64,000 bases of DNA from JBNGOQ01 sp050589645. GTDB taxonomy: Bacteria > Bacteroidota > Bacteroidia > Flavobacteriales > Flavobacteriaceae. The stretch's first letter is position 1. The number at the start of each line of letters is the position of its first letter. Under the pieces are notes generated by a model. The model searched no databases. It saw only the letters and a program-made list of their open reading frames with translations, and had not been told where the DNA came from. The stretch is taken from positions 868,001-932,000 of the forward strand of contig NZ_JBNGOQ010000003.1 of the NCBI RefSeq assembly GCF_050589645.1, in the 5' to 3' direction. Shown here piece by piece: positions 34,000 to 40,593 of the stretch. The position numbers and the translations under genes are program-made.

Positions 34000-35175
34000 A
34001 TGAACTATATTCTATTTGATGGAAGCGTGCGCAAGGCACTTCTACCTTTTACCTATACCCGACCGGTAGCGGATATTAGAATTGGAATATTGACCATCCG
34101 GGAGAAGTGGGAAAACCATCTTCAATTGAAAACAAGCACCCTCACCGAGGACTATCTTTCCGCTAAATACCCCCTTGTGGAAAAGGAGGAAAATGTCTTG
34201 ATCAATGCGTCCTATTTACCTACTGAGGCTTTGGTAGCACAGGTGAAACAGTTAAAGGAGAACGAGGCCATTTTTCATGAGGGAACACTGGTTGCCTGTT
34301 ATGCCCGGAAGGCCGAGGTGAAAACCGATTATTCGGATAACCATACCATCACCTTCAAGGAAGAGGTATTTCGCCTGCAGCACACCTGGGATATCTTTTC
34401 CAAAAATGGGGAGGCCATAAAAGCCGATTTTGATCTGATTACCCGGGGCCGAAAAAGTGCTCCAATTTCCAAAACCAATAAGTTGATCCGGCCAGACCAA
34501 ATTTTTCTTGAGGAGGGAGCCGAGGTGGAATACAGTATTTTAAATGCCTCCGAAGGACCTATCTACTTGGGACGGAACACCTTGGTCATGGAGGGCAATA
34601 TGATCAGGGGAGGTTTTGCACTTTGTGAAAATGCTGTCGTCAAAATGGGCGCCAAGATTTATGGGCCAACCACAGTGGGCCCCTATGGAAAAGTCTGTGG
34701 GGAGATCAATAATTCGGTCATCTTTGGATATTCCAGCAAGGGCCATGACGGATATCTGGGGAATTCGGTGTTGGGGGAATGGTGCAATATTGGCGCCGAT
34801 TCCAACAATTCCAACCTTAAAAACAACTATGCCAAGGTACGCCTATGGAATTACGAAACCGAGAAGTTTGATCATACCGGACTACAGTTCTGTGGCCTTA
34901 TGATGGGCGACCACAGTAAAACGGCCATCAATACGATGTTCAATACGGGAACGGTAATCGGAGTCAATGTCAATGTATACGTCCCTGGCTTTCCCCGGAA
35001 TTTTATCCCCAGTTTTAGTTGGGGTGGGGCATCGGGTTTTTCTACCTATTCCACCAAAAAAGCTTTTGAGGCCGCCGAGGTAATGATGGCACGCCGCAAT
35101 GTGGTATTCGATGACAAGGAGGCTGCGATTCTTGAGCACGTCTTTGAAACGTCCAAAAAATGGCGGAACGAGTAG
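34000..35175 (+). CDS. GlmU-family protein, putative sugar nucleotidyltransferase
   Basis: 391 residues. N-terminal region (MNYILFDGSVRKALLPFTYTRPVADIRIGILTIREKW, read in parts) resembles the degenerate nucleotidyltransferase half of GlmU-like proteins; the C-terminal half (about 190-360) has left-handed beta-helix hexapeptide repeats such as IYLGRN, VEGNMI, VVKMGA, IYGPTT. The classic GlmU pyrophosphorylase motif GxGTRM is not seen, so it is a paralogue rather than the canonical enzyme. Flavobacteria commonly have this gene after L31. Substrate and activity are unknown. Confidence 0.8.
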   Translation: MNYILFDGSVRKALLPFTYTRPVADIRIGILTIREKWENHLQLKTSTLTEDYLSAKYPLVEKEENVLINASYLPTEALVAQVKQLKENEAIFHEGTLVACYARKAEVKTDYSDNHTITFKEEVFRLQHTWDIFSKNGEAIKADFDLITRGRKSAPISKTNKLIRPDQIFLEEGAEVEYSILNASEGPIYLGRNTLVMEGNMIRGGFALCENAVVKMGAKIYGPTTVGPYGKVCGEINNSVIFGYSSKGHDGYLGNSVLGEWCNIGADSNNSNLKNNYAKVRLWNYETEKFDHTGLQFCGLMMGDHSKTAINTMFNTGTVIGVNVNVYVPGFPRNFIPSFSWGGASGFSTYSTKKAFEAAEVMMARRNVVFDDKEAAILEHVFETSKKWRNE

Positions 35176-35246
35176 TTTTCCCTGGAGCTGCTCGATGGTC
35201 GCTAGCCCGTAAACACTGCACACTTTATACTTCCACCATAAGTTGG

Positions 35247-35254
35247 TATATTTG
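35247..35254 (+). promoter_or_regulatory. Promoter -7 box (TATATTTG) for mtaB
   Basis: Exact TANNTTTG match 30 bases before the preferred mtaB start codon (35285). No good TTG at the -33 position. Confidence 0.5.
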
Positions 35255-35284
35255 CAGTCCCAAAAACAGGATTACCGAATTGAG

Positions 35285-36613
35285 ATGAAAAAAAAGGTCG
35301 CATTTTACACGTTGGGATGTAAGCTGAACTTCTCGGAAACCTCTACCATTGCCAGAGGGTTTACGGAAGAGGGGTTTGAACGTGTGCCGTTCTCCGAACC
35401 GGCCGACATGTATGTGATCAACACCTGTTCGGTGACCGAAAATGCCGATAAACGTTTTAAGACTGTCGTAAAGCAGGCGCAGAAGTCCAATCCAAAGGCT
35501 TTTGTGGCCGCTATAGGATGTTATGCCCAGTTAAAACCGGAGGAACTTGCGGCCGTGGGCGGAGTAGATCTGGTCTTGGGGGCGACGGAAAAATTCAAGA
35601 TTACCGATTATATCAACGACCTTTCCAAGAACGATTTTGGGGAGGTACATTCCTGTGAAATAGAAGAAGCCGATTTTTATGTGGGCAGTTATGCCATCGG
35701 TGATCGCACCCGGGCTTTTTTAAAGGTACAGGACGGATGTGACTATAAGTGTACCTATTGTACAATTCCCCTTGCTAGGGGAATATCACGCAGCGACACA
35801 TTATCGAATGTGTTGGAAAATGCAGCGCAGATCGCGGCACAGGACATCAAGGAAATAGTACTTACTGGGGTCAACATAGGCGATTACGGAAAAGGGGAGT
35901 TTGGGAACAAAAAGCACGAGCACACCTTTTTGGATTTGGTCAGGGCGCTTGATCAGGTCCAGGGGATACACCGCCTACGAATTTCTTCCATAGAGCCCAA
36001 TTTGCTAAAGAACGAAACCATAGATTTTGTTGCGGGCAGCAAAACATTTGTGCCCCACTTTCATATTCCCCTACAAAGTGGTAGCGATACCGTACTTGGA
36101 CTTATGCGAAGACGTTATCGGAAAGATCTGTACGTAGATAGGGTACACCATATAAAACAGACCATGCCCCATGCCTGTATCGGGGTGGATGTCATTGTAG
36201 GTTTCCCGGGCGAGACGGAAGCACATTTTTTGGAAACCTATCACTTTCTTCAGGAATTGGATGTTTCCTATTTGCATGTCTTTACCTATTCTGAACGGGA
36301 CAATACCCTGGCCACTTCCATGCCAGGAGCTGTACCCAAAAATATTAGGAGCAAACGCAGCAGGATGCTGCGAGGGCTATCCGCAAAAAAACGTAGGGCT
36401 TTCTACGAGGGTCAATTGGGTAGCGAACGGACCGTACTTTTTGAGGGAGAAAACAAGGAAGGGTACATCCATGGCTTTACGGAAAACTACATAAAGGTAA
36501 AGGCTCCATGGGACCCCAAGCTTGTGAATACACTGCACAAGGTGCAGCTAAGCGAGATTGGGGAAGATGGAGTAGTGCGATTTCAATGGATGGCCGAAGC
36601 CGTCAAGGCATAA
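35285..36613 (+). CDS. mtaB: tRNA t6A37 methylthiotransferase MtaB
   Basis: 442 residues from ATG 35285 (MKKKVAFYTLGCKLNFSET); a longer frame from 35243 would cover the -7 box. The UPF0004 domain holds three cysteines for the second iron-sulfur cluster (GCKLN, NTCSVTE, GCYAQ), followed by a radical-SAM domain with CDYKCTYCTIPLARG (CxxxCxxC) and HIPLQSGSDTVLGLMRRRY, then a TRAM domain. Adds a methylthio group to t6A at position 37 of tRNAs decoding ANN codons. Monocistronic, followed by a hairpin at 36617-36636. Confidence 0.95.
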   Translation: MKKKVAFYTLGCKLNFSETSTIARGFTEEGFERVPFSEPADMYVINTCSVTENADKRFKTVVKQAQKSNPKAFVAAIGCYAQLKPEELAAVGGVDLVLGATEKFKITDYINDLSKNDFGEVHSCEIEEADFYVGSYAIGDRTRAFLKVQDGCDYKCTYCTIPLARGISRSDTLSNVLENAAQIAAQDIKEIVLTGVNIGDYGKGEFGNKKHEHTFLDLVRALDQVQGIHRLRISSIEPNLLKNETIDFVAGSKTFVPHFHIPLQSGSDTVLGLMRRRYRKDLYVDRVHHIKQTMPHACIGVDVIVGFPGETEAHFLETYHFLQELDVSYLHVFTYSERDNTLATSMPGAVPKNIRSKRSRMLRGLSAKKRRAFYEGQLGSERTVLFEGENKEGYIHGFTENYIKVKAPWDPKLVNTLHKVQLSEIGEDGVVRFQWMAEAVKA

Positions 36614-36616
36614 AAA

Positions 36617-36636
36617 AACCTCTCGAAGGAGAGGTT
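36617..36636. terminator. Terminator hairpin between mtaB and a convergent small gene
   Basis: Arms AACCTCTC (36617-36624) and GAGAGGTT (36629-36636), loop GAAG. The A-run before it becomes the U-tract for the minus-strand gene ending at 36645; read forward, it can also close mtaB. Confidence 0.65.
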
Positions 36637-36644
36637 GAAGATCG

Positions 36645-36938
36645 TTAGATTCGGATTCCGACCGGAAGCATTTCCTTATACTGTCGGTTCTTTCTCAAAA
36701 AACCAGCTATCTGGGGGCTGGTTGGAACAACCCGTAGGTTTTTCTCTTGAATCTGGTGAAGTACCCCTTTGATAAAGTCCTCTTTGAAACTTTCGTCGGT
36801 GATTTCTTCCGGAATGACCAGCTTGGTCAAAAAGACCTTGCGCTCCTGGGAAGAATACTCAATCTTAGCTAAATGTCCATCAACCCTAGTTTCAAATTGG
36901 CGCAAGAAACTATTGTCCTTAATTTCTACTTCATTCAT
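36645..36938 (-). CDS. Small GNAT-like protein (YjdJ type)
   Basis: 97 residues: VEIKDNSFLRQFETRVDGHLAKIEYS at the start, followed by a truncated acetyltransferase fold ending in VPTSPQIAGFLRKNRQYKEM. It resembles the YjdJ/GNAT-CG family of single-domain N-acetyltransferases (Pfam 14542) that lack most of the N-terminal GNAT arm. Acceptor unknown. Monocistronic; the divergent alpha/beta hydrolase begins 170 bases away. Confidence 0.72.
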   Translation of the reverse strand: MNEVEIKDNSFLRQFETRVDGHLAKIEYSSQERKVFLTKLVIPEEITDESFKEDFIKGVLHQIQEKNLRVVPTSPQIAGFLRKNRQYKEMLPVGIRI

Positions 36939-37011
36939 ATAGTTTGATTTTAAAATTGATTAGGTTTGGCGATCACAACGCTCTCGAATCGTAATCTAAA
37001 GCCTTAGTTGG

Positions 37012-37043
37012 TTTGTATTATTCTTAAATTGAGGTTAAATTTG
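37012..37043 (+). promoter_or_regulatory. Promoter (TTTG-N20-TAAATTTG) ahead of the alpha/beta hydrolase gene
   Basis: TTTG at 37012-37015, 20-base spacer, TAAATTTG at 37036-37043. Predicted start near 37050 gives a leader of about 60 bases before the ATG at 37109, long for this window; a small regulatory leader is possible but nothing specific was recognised. Confidence 0.65.
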
Positions 37044-37108
37044 AATCAGGACAGCAAAGGTAACAAAAAAAAAGCTATTTTCCTAGATTTTTATAGCGTT
37101 AACAGCAC

Positions 37109-37771
37109 ATGACCAGCGACAAAATACATGTCTACTTTATGCCTGGCATGGCGGCCAATTCCTCCATTTTTGGCAACATTGCGCTACCTCCGGAAAGGTT
37201 CCAGCAACACCTGCTCAATTGGTTCGTTCCCCATAAGGGTATGAGCTTGGAAGCCTACGCCTTAGCGATGTGCAAAGCGGTGAAACATCCAAATCCTGTT
37301 CTTGTGGGCGTTTCATTTGGGGGCATGCTTGTGCAGGAGATGGCCAAACATATCCCAACCAGAAAAGTAATTATTGTCTCCAGTGTGAAGCACAGTTCCG
37401 AACTTCCCAAACGGATGATCTTTGCCAAATACACCAAAATCCACAAACTGTTGCCAACGGGATTGGTGAACAACGTGGAGCTTTTGGCGAAATACGCCTT
37501 TGGGGAAACCGTCACCAAGCGCCTGGAACTGTACGAGCAATATCTATCCATTCGTGACAAGTATTATATTGATTGGGCCATTGATCAGATTGTAAATTGG
37601 AAACAGTCCGAACAGCTTCCTGGCCTGATTCACATCCACGGGGAAAAGGATGCGGTATTCCCTTTGTCCCATATAAAAAAATGCACGATTGTCAAAAATG
37701 GCACCCATACCATGATCATTCACCGATTTAAATGGTTCAATGAACACCTGCCAACAATTATTTTGGAATAA
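37109..37771 (+). CDS. Alpha/beta hydrolase
   Basis: 220 residues with the alpha/beta hydrolase catalytic triad in place: nucleophile elbow VSFGGM (G-x-S-x-G-G form, about residue 73), acid in HGEKDAVFP (about 175) and base in NGTHTMIIH (about 200). No signal peptide, so cytosolic. Substrate unknown. The lytic transglycosylase gene follows 44 bases downstream from its own promoter, which overlaps the last codons. Confidence 0.82.
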   Translation: MTSDKIHVYFMPGMAANSSIFGNIALPPERFQQHLLNWFVPHKGMSLEAYALAMCKAVKHPNPVLVGVSFGGMLVQEMAKHIPTRKVIIVSSVKHSSELPKRMIFAKYTKIHKLLPTGLVNNVELLAKYAFGETVTKRLELYEQYLSIRDKYYIDWAIDQIVNWKQSEQLPGLIHIHGEKDAVFPLSHIKKCTIVKNGTHTMIIHRFKWFNEHLPTIILE

Positions 37772-37794
37772 GGGAGTTCTATTTTATACCTTTG
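37762..37794 (+). promoter_or_regulatory. Promoter of the lytic transglycosylase gene (TTTG-N21-TACCTTTG)
   Basis: TTTG at 37762-37765 lies in the last codons of the hydrolase gene; TACCTTTG at 37787-37794 after a 21-base spacer. Predicted start about 37800, 16 bases before the ATG at 37816. Confidence 0.7.
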
Positions 37795-37815
37795 GGTAAC
37801 GAAAAAATACGTGTT

Positions 37816-38760
37816 ATGAAGTTTTTGAAGAATGTTTTGATGGTTTTGGGGGTGGTTTTTGTTGTCGGGTCCTTAATTTTTGCCGTACAGCACAAGGCCT
37901 TTGAAGCTAACCCTCCCACGGAAAAAGACACCCAGGCCGATACTAACGGATATAGAATTTCTGCAATCGATATTCCCGAAGACCTGAATTTTGCCGGAGA
38001 GGCCGTTCCTGTGGAAGACCCGGAGATTATGGAACGGGTAGACCGGGAGTTTTTGGTGAACACCTATTGGCAGTCCAATGCGCTACTCTTGATGAAACGT
38101 GCCAATAAATATTTTCCTATCATAGAACCCATTTTGGCAAAGAACGGTGTCCCTGAGGATTTTAAATATCTTGCGGTTGCGGAAAGCGGCTTACAGCAAG
38201 TTGTTTCACCGGCAGGTGCCACCGGCTTTTGGCAAATAATGAAAGCCACAGGCCGGGAATACGGCTTGGAAATCAACTCCAATGTAGATGAACGCTACCA
38301 TATTGCCAAGGCTACCGAAGTAGCCTGCAACTATATAAAAAGATATAAGAAAAAATATGGCAGTTGGACACTAACCGCCGCCGCTTATAATGCCGGCCCG
38401 GGCGCTATAAACAAATTTATGGGCATTCAAAAGGCGGAAGATTATTACGATCTGCTCCTGGGCGAGGAGACCGGACGTTACGTTTTTCGAATATTGGCCA
38501 TCAAGGAAATCCTATCGAATCCTGAAAAATACGGTTTTGATATTGGCAAGGAAGACATGTATAATGCCATACCCACCTTTAGGGTAGAGGTAGATGAACC
38601 GGTATTTAATTTTGCCGATTTTGCCCAACAATACGAAATCAACTATAAGATCCTAAAAAGGCATAATCCTTGGCTCCGTGAGCCTCATTTGAACAACAGT
38701 TCCGGAAAGAAATACATCATTGAAATCCCTAACAAGGGGTACTACAAATTGTCCAAATAA
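37816..38760 (+). CDS. Lytic transglycosylase (SLT/MltD-like) with signal anchor
   Basis: 314 residues from ATG 37816 (MKFLKNVLMVLGVVFVVGSL), with an N-terminal membrane helix. The SLT domain (about 105-230) has the catalytic glutamate in YLAVAESGLQ (about 120), SPAGATGFWQIMKATGREYGL, and AAAYNAGPGAINKFM, typical of MltD/Slt70. Cleaves the MurNAc-GlcNAc bond of peptidoglycan with anhydro ring formation; location is periplasm. Near the C-terminus the segment NYKILKRHNPWLREPHL resembles a partial LysM-type motif, which would bind the wall. Confidence 0.9.
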   Translation: MKFLKNVLMVLGVVFVVGSLIFAVQHKAFEANPPTEKDTQADTNGYRISAIDIPEDLNFAGEAVPVEDPEIMERVDREFLVNTYWQSNALLLMKRANKYFPIIEPILAKNGVPEDFKYLAVAESGLQQVVSPAGATGFWQIMKATGREYGLEINSNVDERYHIAKATEVACNYIKRYKKKYGSWTLTAAAYNAGPGAINKFMGIQKAEDYYDLLLGEETGRYVFRILAIKEILSNPEKYGFDIGKEDMYNAIPTFRVEVDEPVFNFADFAQQYEINYKILKRHNPWLREPHLNNSSGKKYIIEIPNKGYYKLSK

Positions 38761-38772
38761 CGAAAGACCACC

Positions 38773-39288
38773 TCAGATTTTTTTCATCTGCTGTTGCATC
38801 ATCTTTATTTGTTCGGTAAGCATGTTGTTCTTGTCCAATTTTTTGGCCTCCTGTAGCAGGGTAGTGGCTTCCCGCTTTCTCCGTTTTTGCATCGCAATGC
38901 CGGCCAAGCTTAATTTCGCCATGGCCACGTCATAATCCATGGTCAATCCCAATTTCAGCGCTTTTTTAAAGTACTTCTCCGCTTGGGTAAGGTTCTTCTG
39001 GGAAAAGATGATACCGTGGAGGTAATTGTAATATCCCTGCTGCTTGGTCGTTAGGGCCGCCTCTGGCTTTTTGATTCTGTCCAACCATTTCTGGGTGCCT
39101 TCCAAATCCTGTTTGCGCATGCGAAGAAATGCCAGGAGAATCATTTCGTTCCTGAAATAAAGGAAGATGAAAATTAGGGAAAGCAGAATTAGGAAAATGC
39201 CATTGCCAATGTTTCCCTCTACAAATTGATAGCCTGAATAGGCAATGATCAAGGCTGCAATGACCAGTTTAATATTTTTATTGAACAT
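38773..39288 (-). CDS. Small membrane protein with TPR-like repeats
   Basis: 171 residues: two membrane helices at the N-terminus (about 7-23 and 28-46) and then helical repeats (GYYNYLHGIIFSQKNLTQAEKYFKKALKLGL and LSLAGIAMQKRRKREATTLLQEA, in parts) with TPR-like hydrophobic spacing. The Lys-rich C-terminus (KMMQQQMKKI) is cytoplasmic. Not assigned to a named family with certainty. It begins four bases after the end of the DUF6263-type gene, so the two are co-transcribed. Confidence 0.65.
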   Translation of the reverse strand: MFNKNIKLVIAALIIAYSGYQFVEGNIGNGIFLILLSLIFIFLYFRNEMILLAFLRMRKQDLEGTQKWLDRIKKPEAALTTKQQGYYNYLHGIIFSQKNLTQAEKYFKKALKLGLTMDYDVAMAKLSLAGIAMQKRRKREATTLLQEAKKLDKNNMLTEQIKMMQQQMKKI

Positions 39289-39292
39289 GTTG

Positions 39293-40174
39293 CTATTGGA
39301 TTAACTCGTAGGTTATTTTTGATTTTATGGTGGTAGGTATTTCCTGATCGCCCATTTGTGCCACGGTGGAGACACCCTTGGCCAGCCCTTCCACCTGCAT
39401 GGACTTTATAAACCCACTGGCCAAAACAGTGATGATCTTGGTTTGCTGGGTCCCGGAGAGTTTCATGGTCGTTGCGGGCTCCTTCACATCCATAATGATC
39501 TGGGAGATGCCACTGATGCTCGCATTTTCTGTGGTTACCTCGTCCAACGTCCACGTATTTTTCGCGCTGAGCTTGCCCGCATATTCGTTCTCCCAACTGT
39601 TCCCGATCTTTTGTTCCGCAACCGGATAAATAAAGGTCATTTGTTTATAGCTATTGGAAAGGGCTTCAGAACCAAAATCCTTGGACAGGGACCTTTTCCA
39701 AAGGTTCAAGGAGAATTCGTCCTCCAGGCCAGAGGCTTGCGCCATCTTGGTGACTAAGCTATCCCCGCCCTGTACGGCCAGGATATCCCCTGTTTTTGCC
39801 AAAGAGAGTTGCACCGGGGTGTTCAATAGGCTGTTAAAAACCTTGGATTGCATGTCGCCCTCCACAATTTCCTTGGCGTTGACATTCATCAACAACCCCT
39901 GTATGCTAGAGCTCATCCTCAGGTTTAAATCCCTAAAGGTAAGTTCTATAAGATAAGTCTCTTCTTTTTCACCGATTACCTTAAATTCGAGGATGCCGCT
40001 GATCTGATTTGTAATTTCATGGGCGGCACCGTCCAATTCCTGGGTAATGATTTGCTCTGCATCCTGTTTTATGGTAAAAACGTCGCCGGTATTAAGTTGG
40101 TACCGCAAGGAGGTCTGCCCAAGGAGTACCGTGCTGCAGAGAACAAAAAACAGTGTGGGGATCAAAAATTTCAT
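39293..40174 (-). CDS. Secreted protein of the DUF6263 type
   Basis: 293 residues from ATG 40174, chosen for its signal peptide MKFLIPTLFFVLCSTVLLGQ; the longer frame to 40303 overlaps the rpmH promoter region. The mature part is beta-rich with LRYQLNTGDVFTIKQDAEQIITQELDG and a C-terminal TMKLSGTQQTKIITVLASGF stretch, resembling DUF6263 secreted proteins of Bacteroidota. Function unknown. A -7 box (TACTTTTG) at 40204-40211 on the minus strand lies 30 bases upstream. Confidence 0.7.
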   Translation of the reverse strand: MKFLIPTLFFVLCSTVLLGQTSLRYQLNTGDVFTIKQDAEQIITQELDGAAHEITNQISGILEFKVIGEKEETYLIELTFRDLNLRMSSSIQGLLMNVNAKEIVEGDMQSKVFNSLLNTPVQLSLAKTGDILAVQGGDSLVTKMAQASGLEDEFSLNLWKRSLSKDFGSEALSNSYKQMTFIYPVAEQKIGNSWENEYAGKLSAKNTWTLDEVTTENASISGISQIIMDVKEPATTMKLSGTQQTKIITVLASGFIKSMQVEGLAKGVSTVAQMGDQEIPTTIKSKITYELIQ

Positions 40175-40203
40175 GCTGGGAAGGGATTCTAATTCCGTTG
40201 CGG

Positions 40204-40211
40204 CAAAAGTA
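40204..40211 (-). promoter_or_regulatory. Promoter -7 box (TACTTTTG) for the DUF6263-type gene
   Basis: Exact TANNTTTG match on the minus strand, 30 bases before the ATG at 40174. It is placed back to back with the divergent rpmH promoter. Confidence 0.45.
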
Positions 40212-40244
40212 CTAAAAACAATTCGAAACATTTTCATATTTCGG

Positions 40245-40275
40245 TTTGGCAAAGCAAAAACTCTTCGTATATTTG
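40245..40275 (+). promoter_or_regulatory. Promoter of rpmH (TTTG-N19-TATATTTG)
   Basis: TTTG at 40245-40248, 19-base spacer and TATATTTG at 40268-40275. It fits the Bacteroidota consensus at every position. Predicted start near 40282, about 63 bases ahead of the L34 ATG. Confidence 0.75.
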
Positions 40276-40344
40276 CGCCCAGATTTTGCAAAGGTCGAAG
40301 CATACTGCTACGAAATAGTTATTGTATAGTTAAAATACTCTGGG

Positions 40345-40503
40345 ATGAAAAGAACATATCAACCATCTAAGCGGAAAAGAAAGAATAAACATGGTTTCAG
40401 GGAGCGTATGGCTTCAGTGAGTGGTAGAAAGGTTCTTGCCAGAAGAAGAGCTAAAGGAAGAAAAAAATTATCCGTATCCTCTGAGCTGAGACATAAAAAA
40501 TAA
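40345..40503 (+). CDS. rpmH: 50S ribosomal protein L34
   Basis: 52 residues, MKRTYQPSKRKRKNKHGFRE then RMASVSGRKVLARRRAKGRKKLSVS, the full L34 signature with extra SSELRHKK at the C-terminus. Highly basic. Component of the large ribosomal subunit. It has its own strong promoter at 40245-40275 and ends at a clear terminator (40527-40560). In many bacteria rpmH precedes rnpA at the chromosome origin; here the next gene is carB, so this is not an origin region. Confidence 0.97.
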   Translation: MKRTYQPSKRKRKNKHGFRERMASVSGRKVLARRRAKGRKKLSVSSELRHKK

Positions 40504-40526
40504 TGACAGAACTTTTTAAAATAATT

Positions 40527-40560
40527 AGGTGTTACTTTTCTGAAAGTAACACCTTTTTTT
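40527..40560 (+). terminator. Rho-independent terminator after rpmH
   Basis: Arms AGGTGTTACTTT (40527-40538) and AAAGTAACACCT (40543-40554), a perfect 12-bp stem with 4-base loop, followed by T-run. Confidence 0.9.
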
Positions 40561-40593
40561 TGTCCTATTCCATTAAAAATAAAAAAATACCCT

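Noticed and set aside
37816..38760. Longer start (TTG at 37792) for the lytic transglycosylase
   Set aside because: It would overlap the TACCTTTG promoter box and precede a good signal anchor that begins at the ATG at 37816.
40345..40503. L34 as marker of the chromosome replication origin
   Set aside because: rnpA, dnaA or gidA are not beside it; carB follows and no DnaA-box cluster was noticed.
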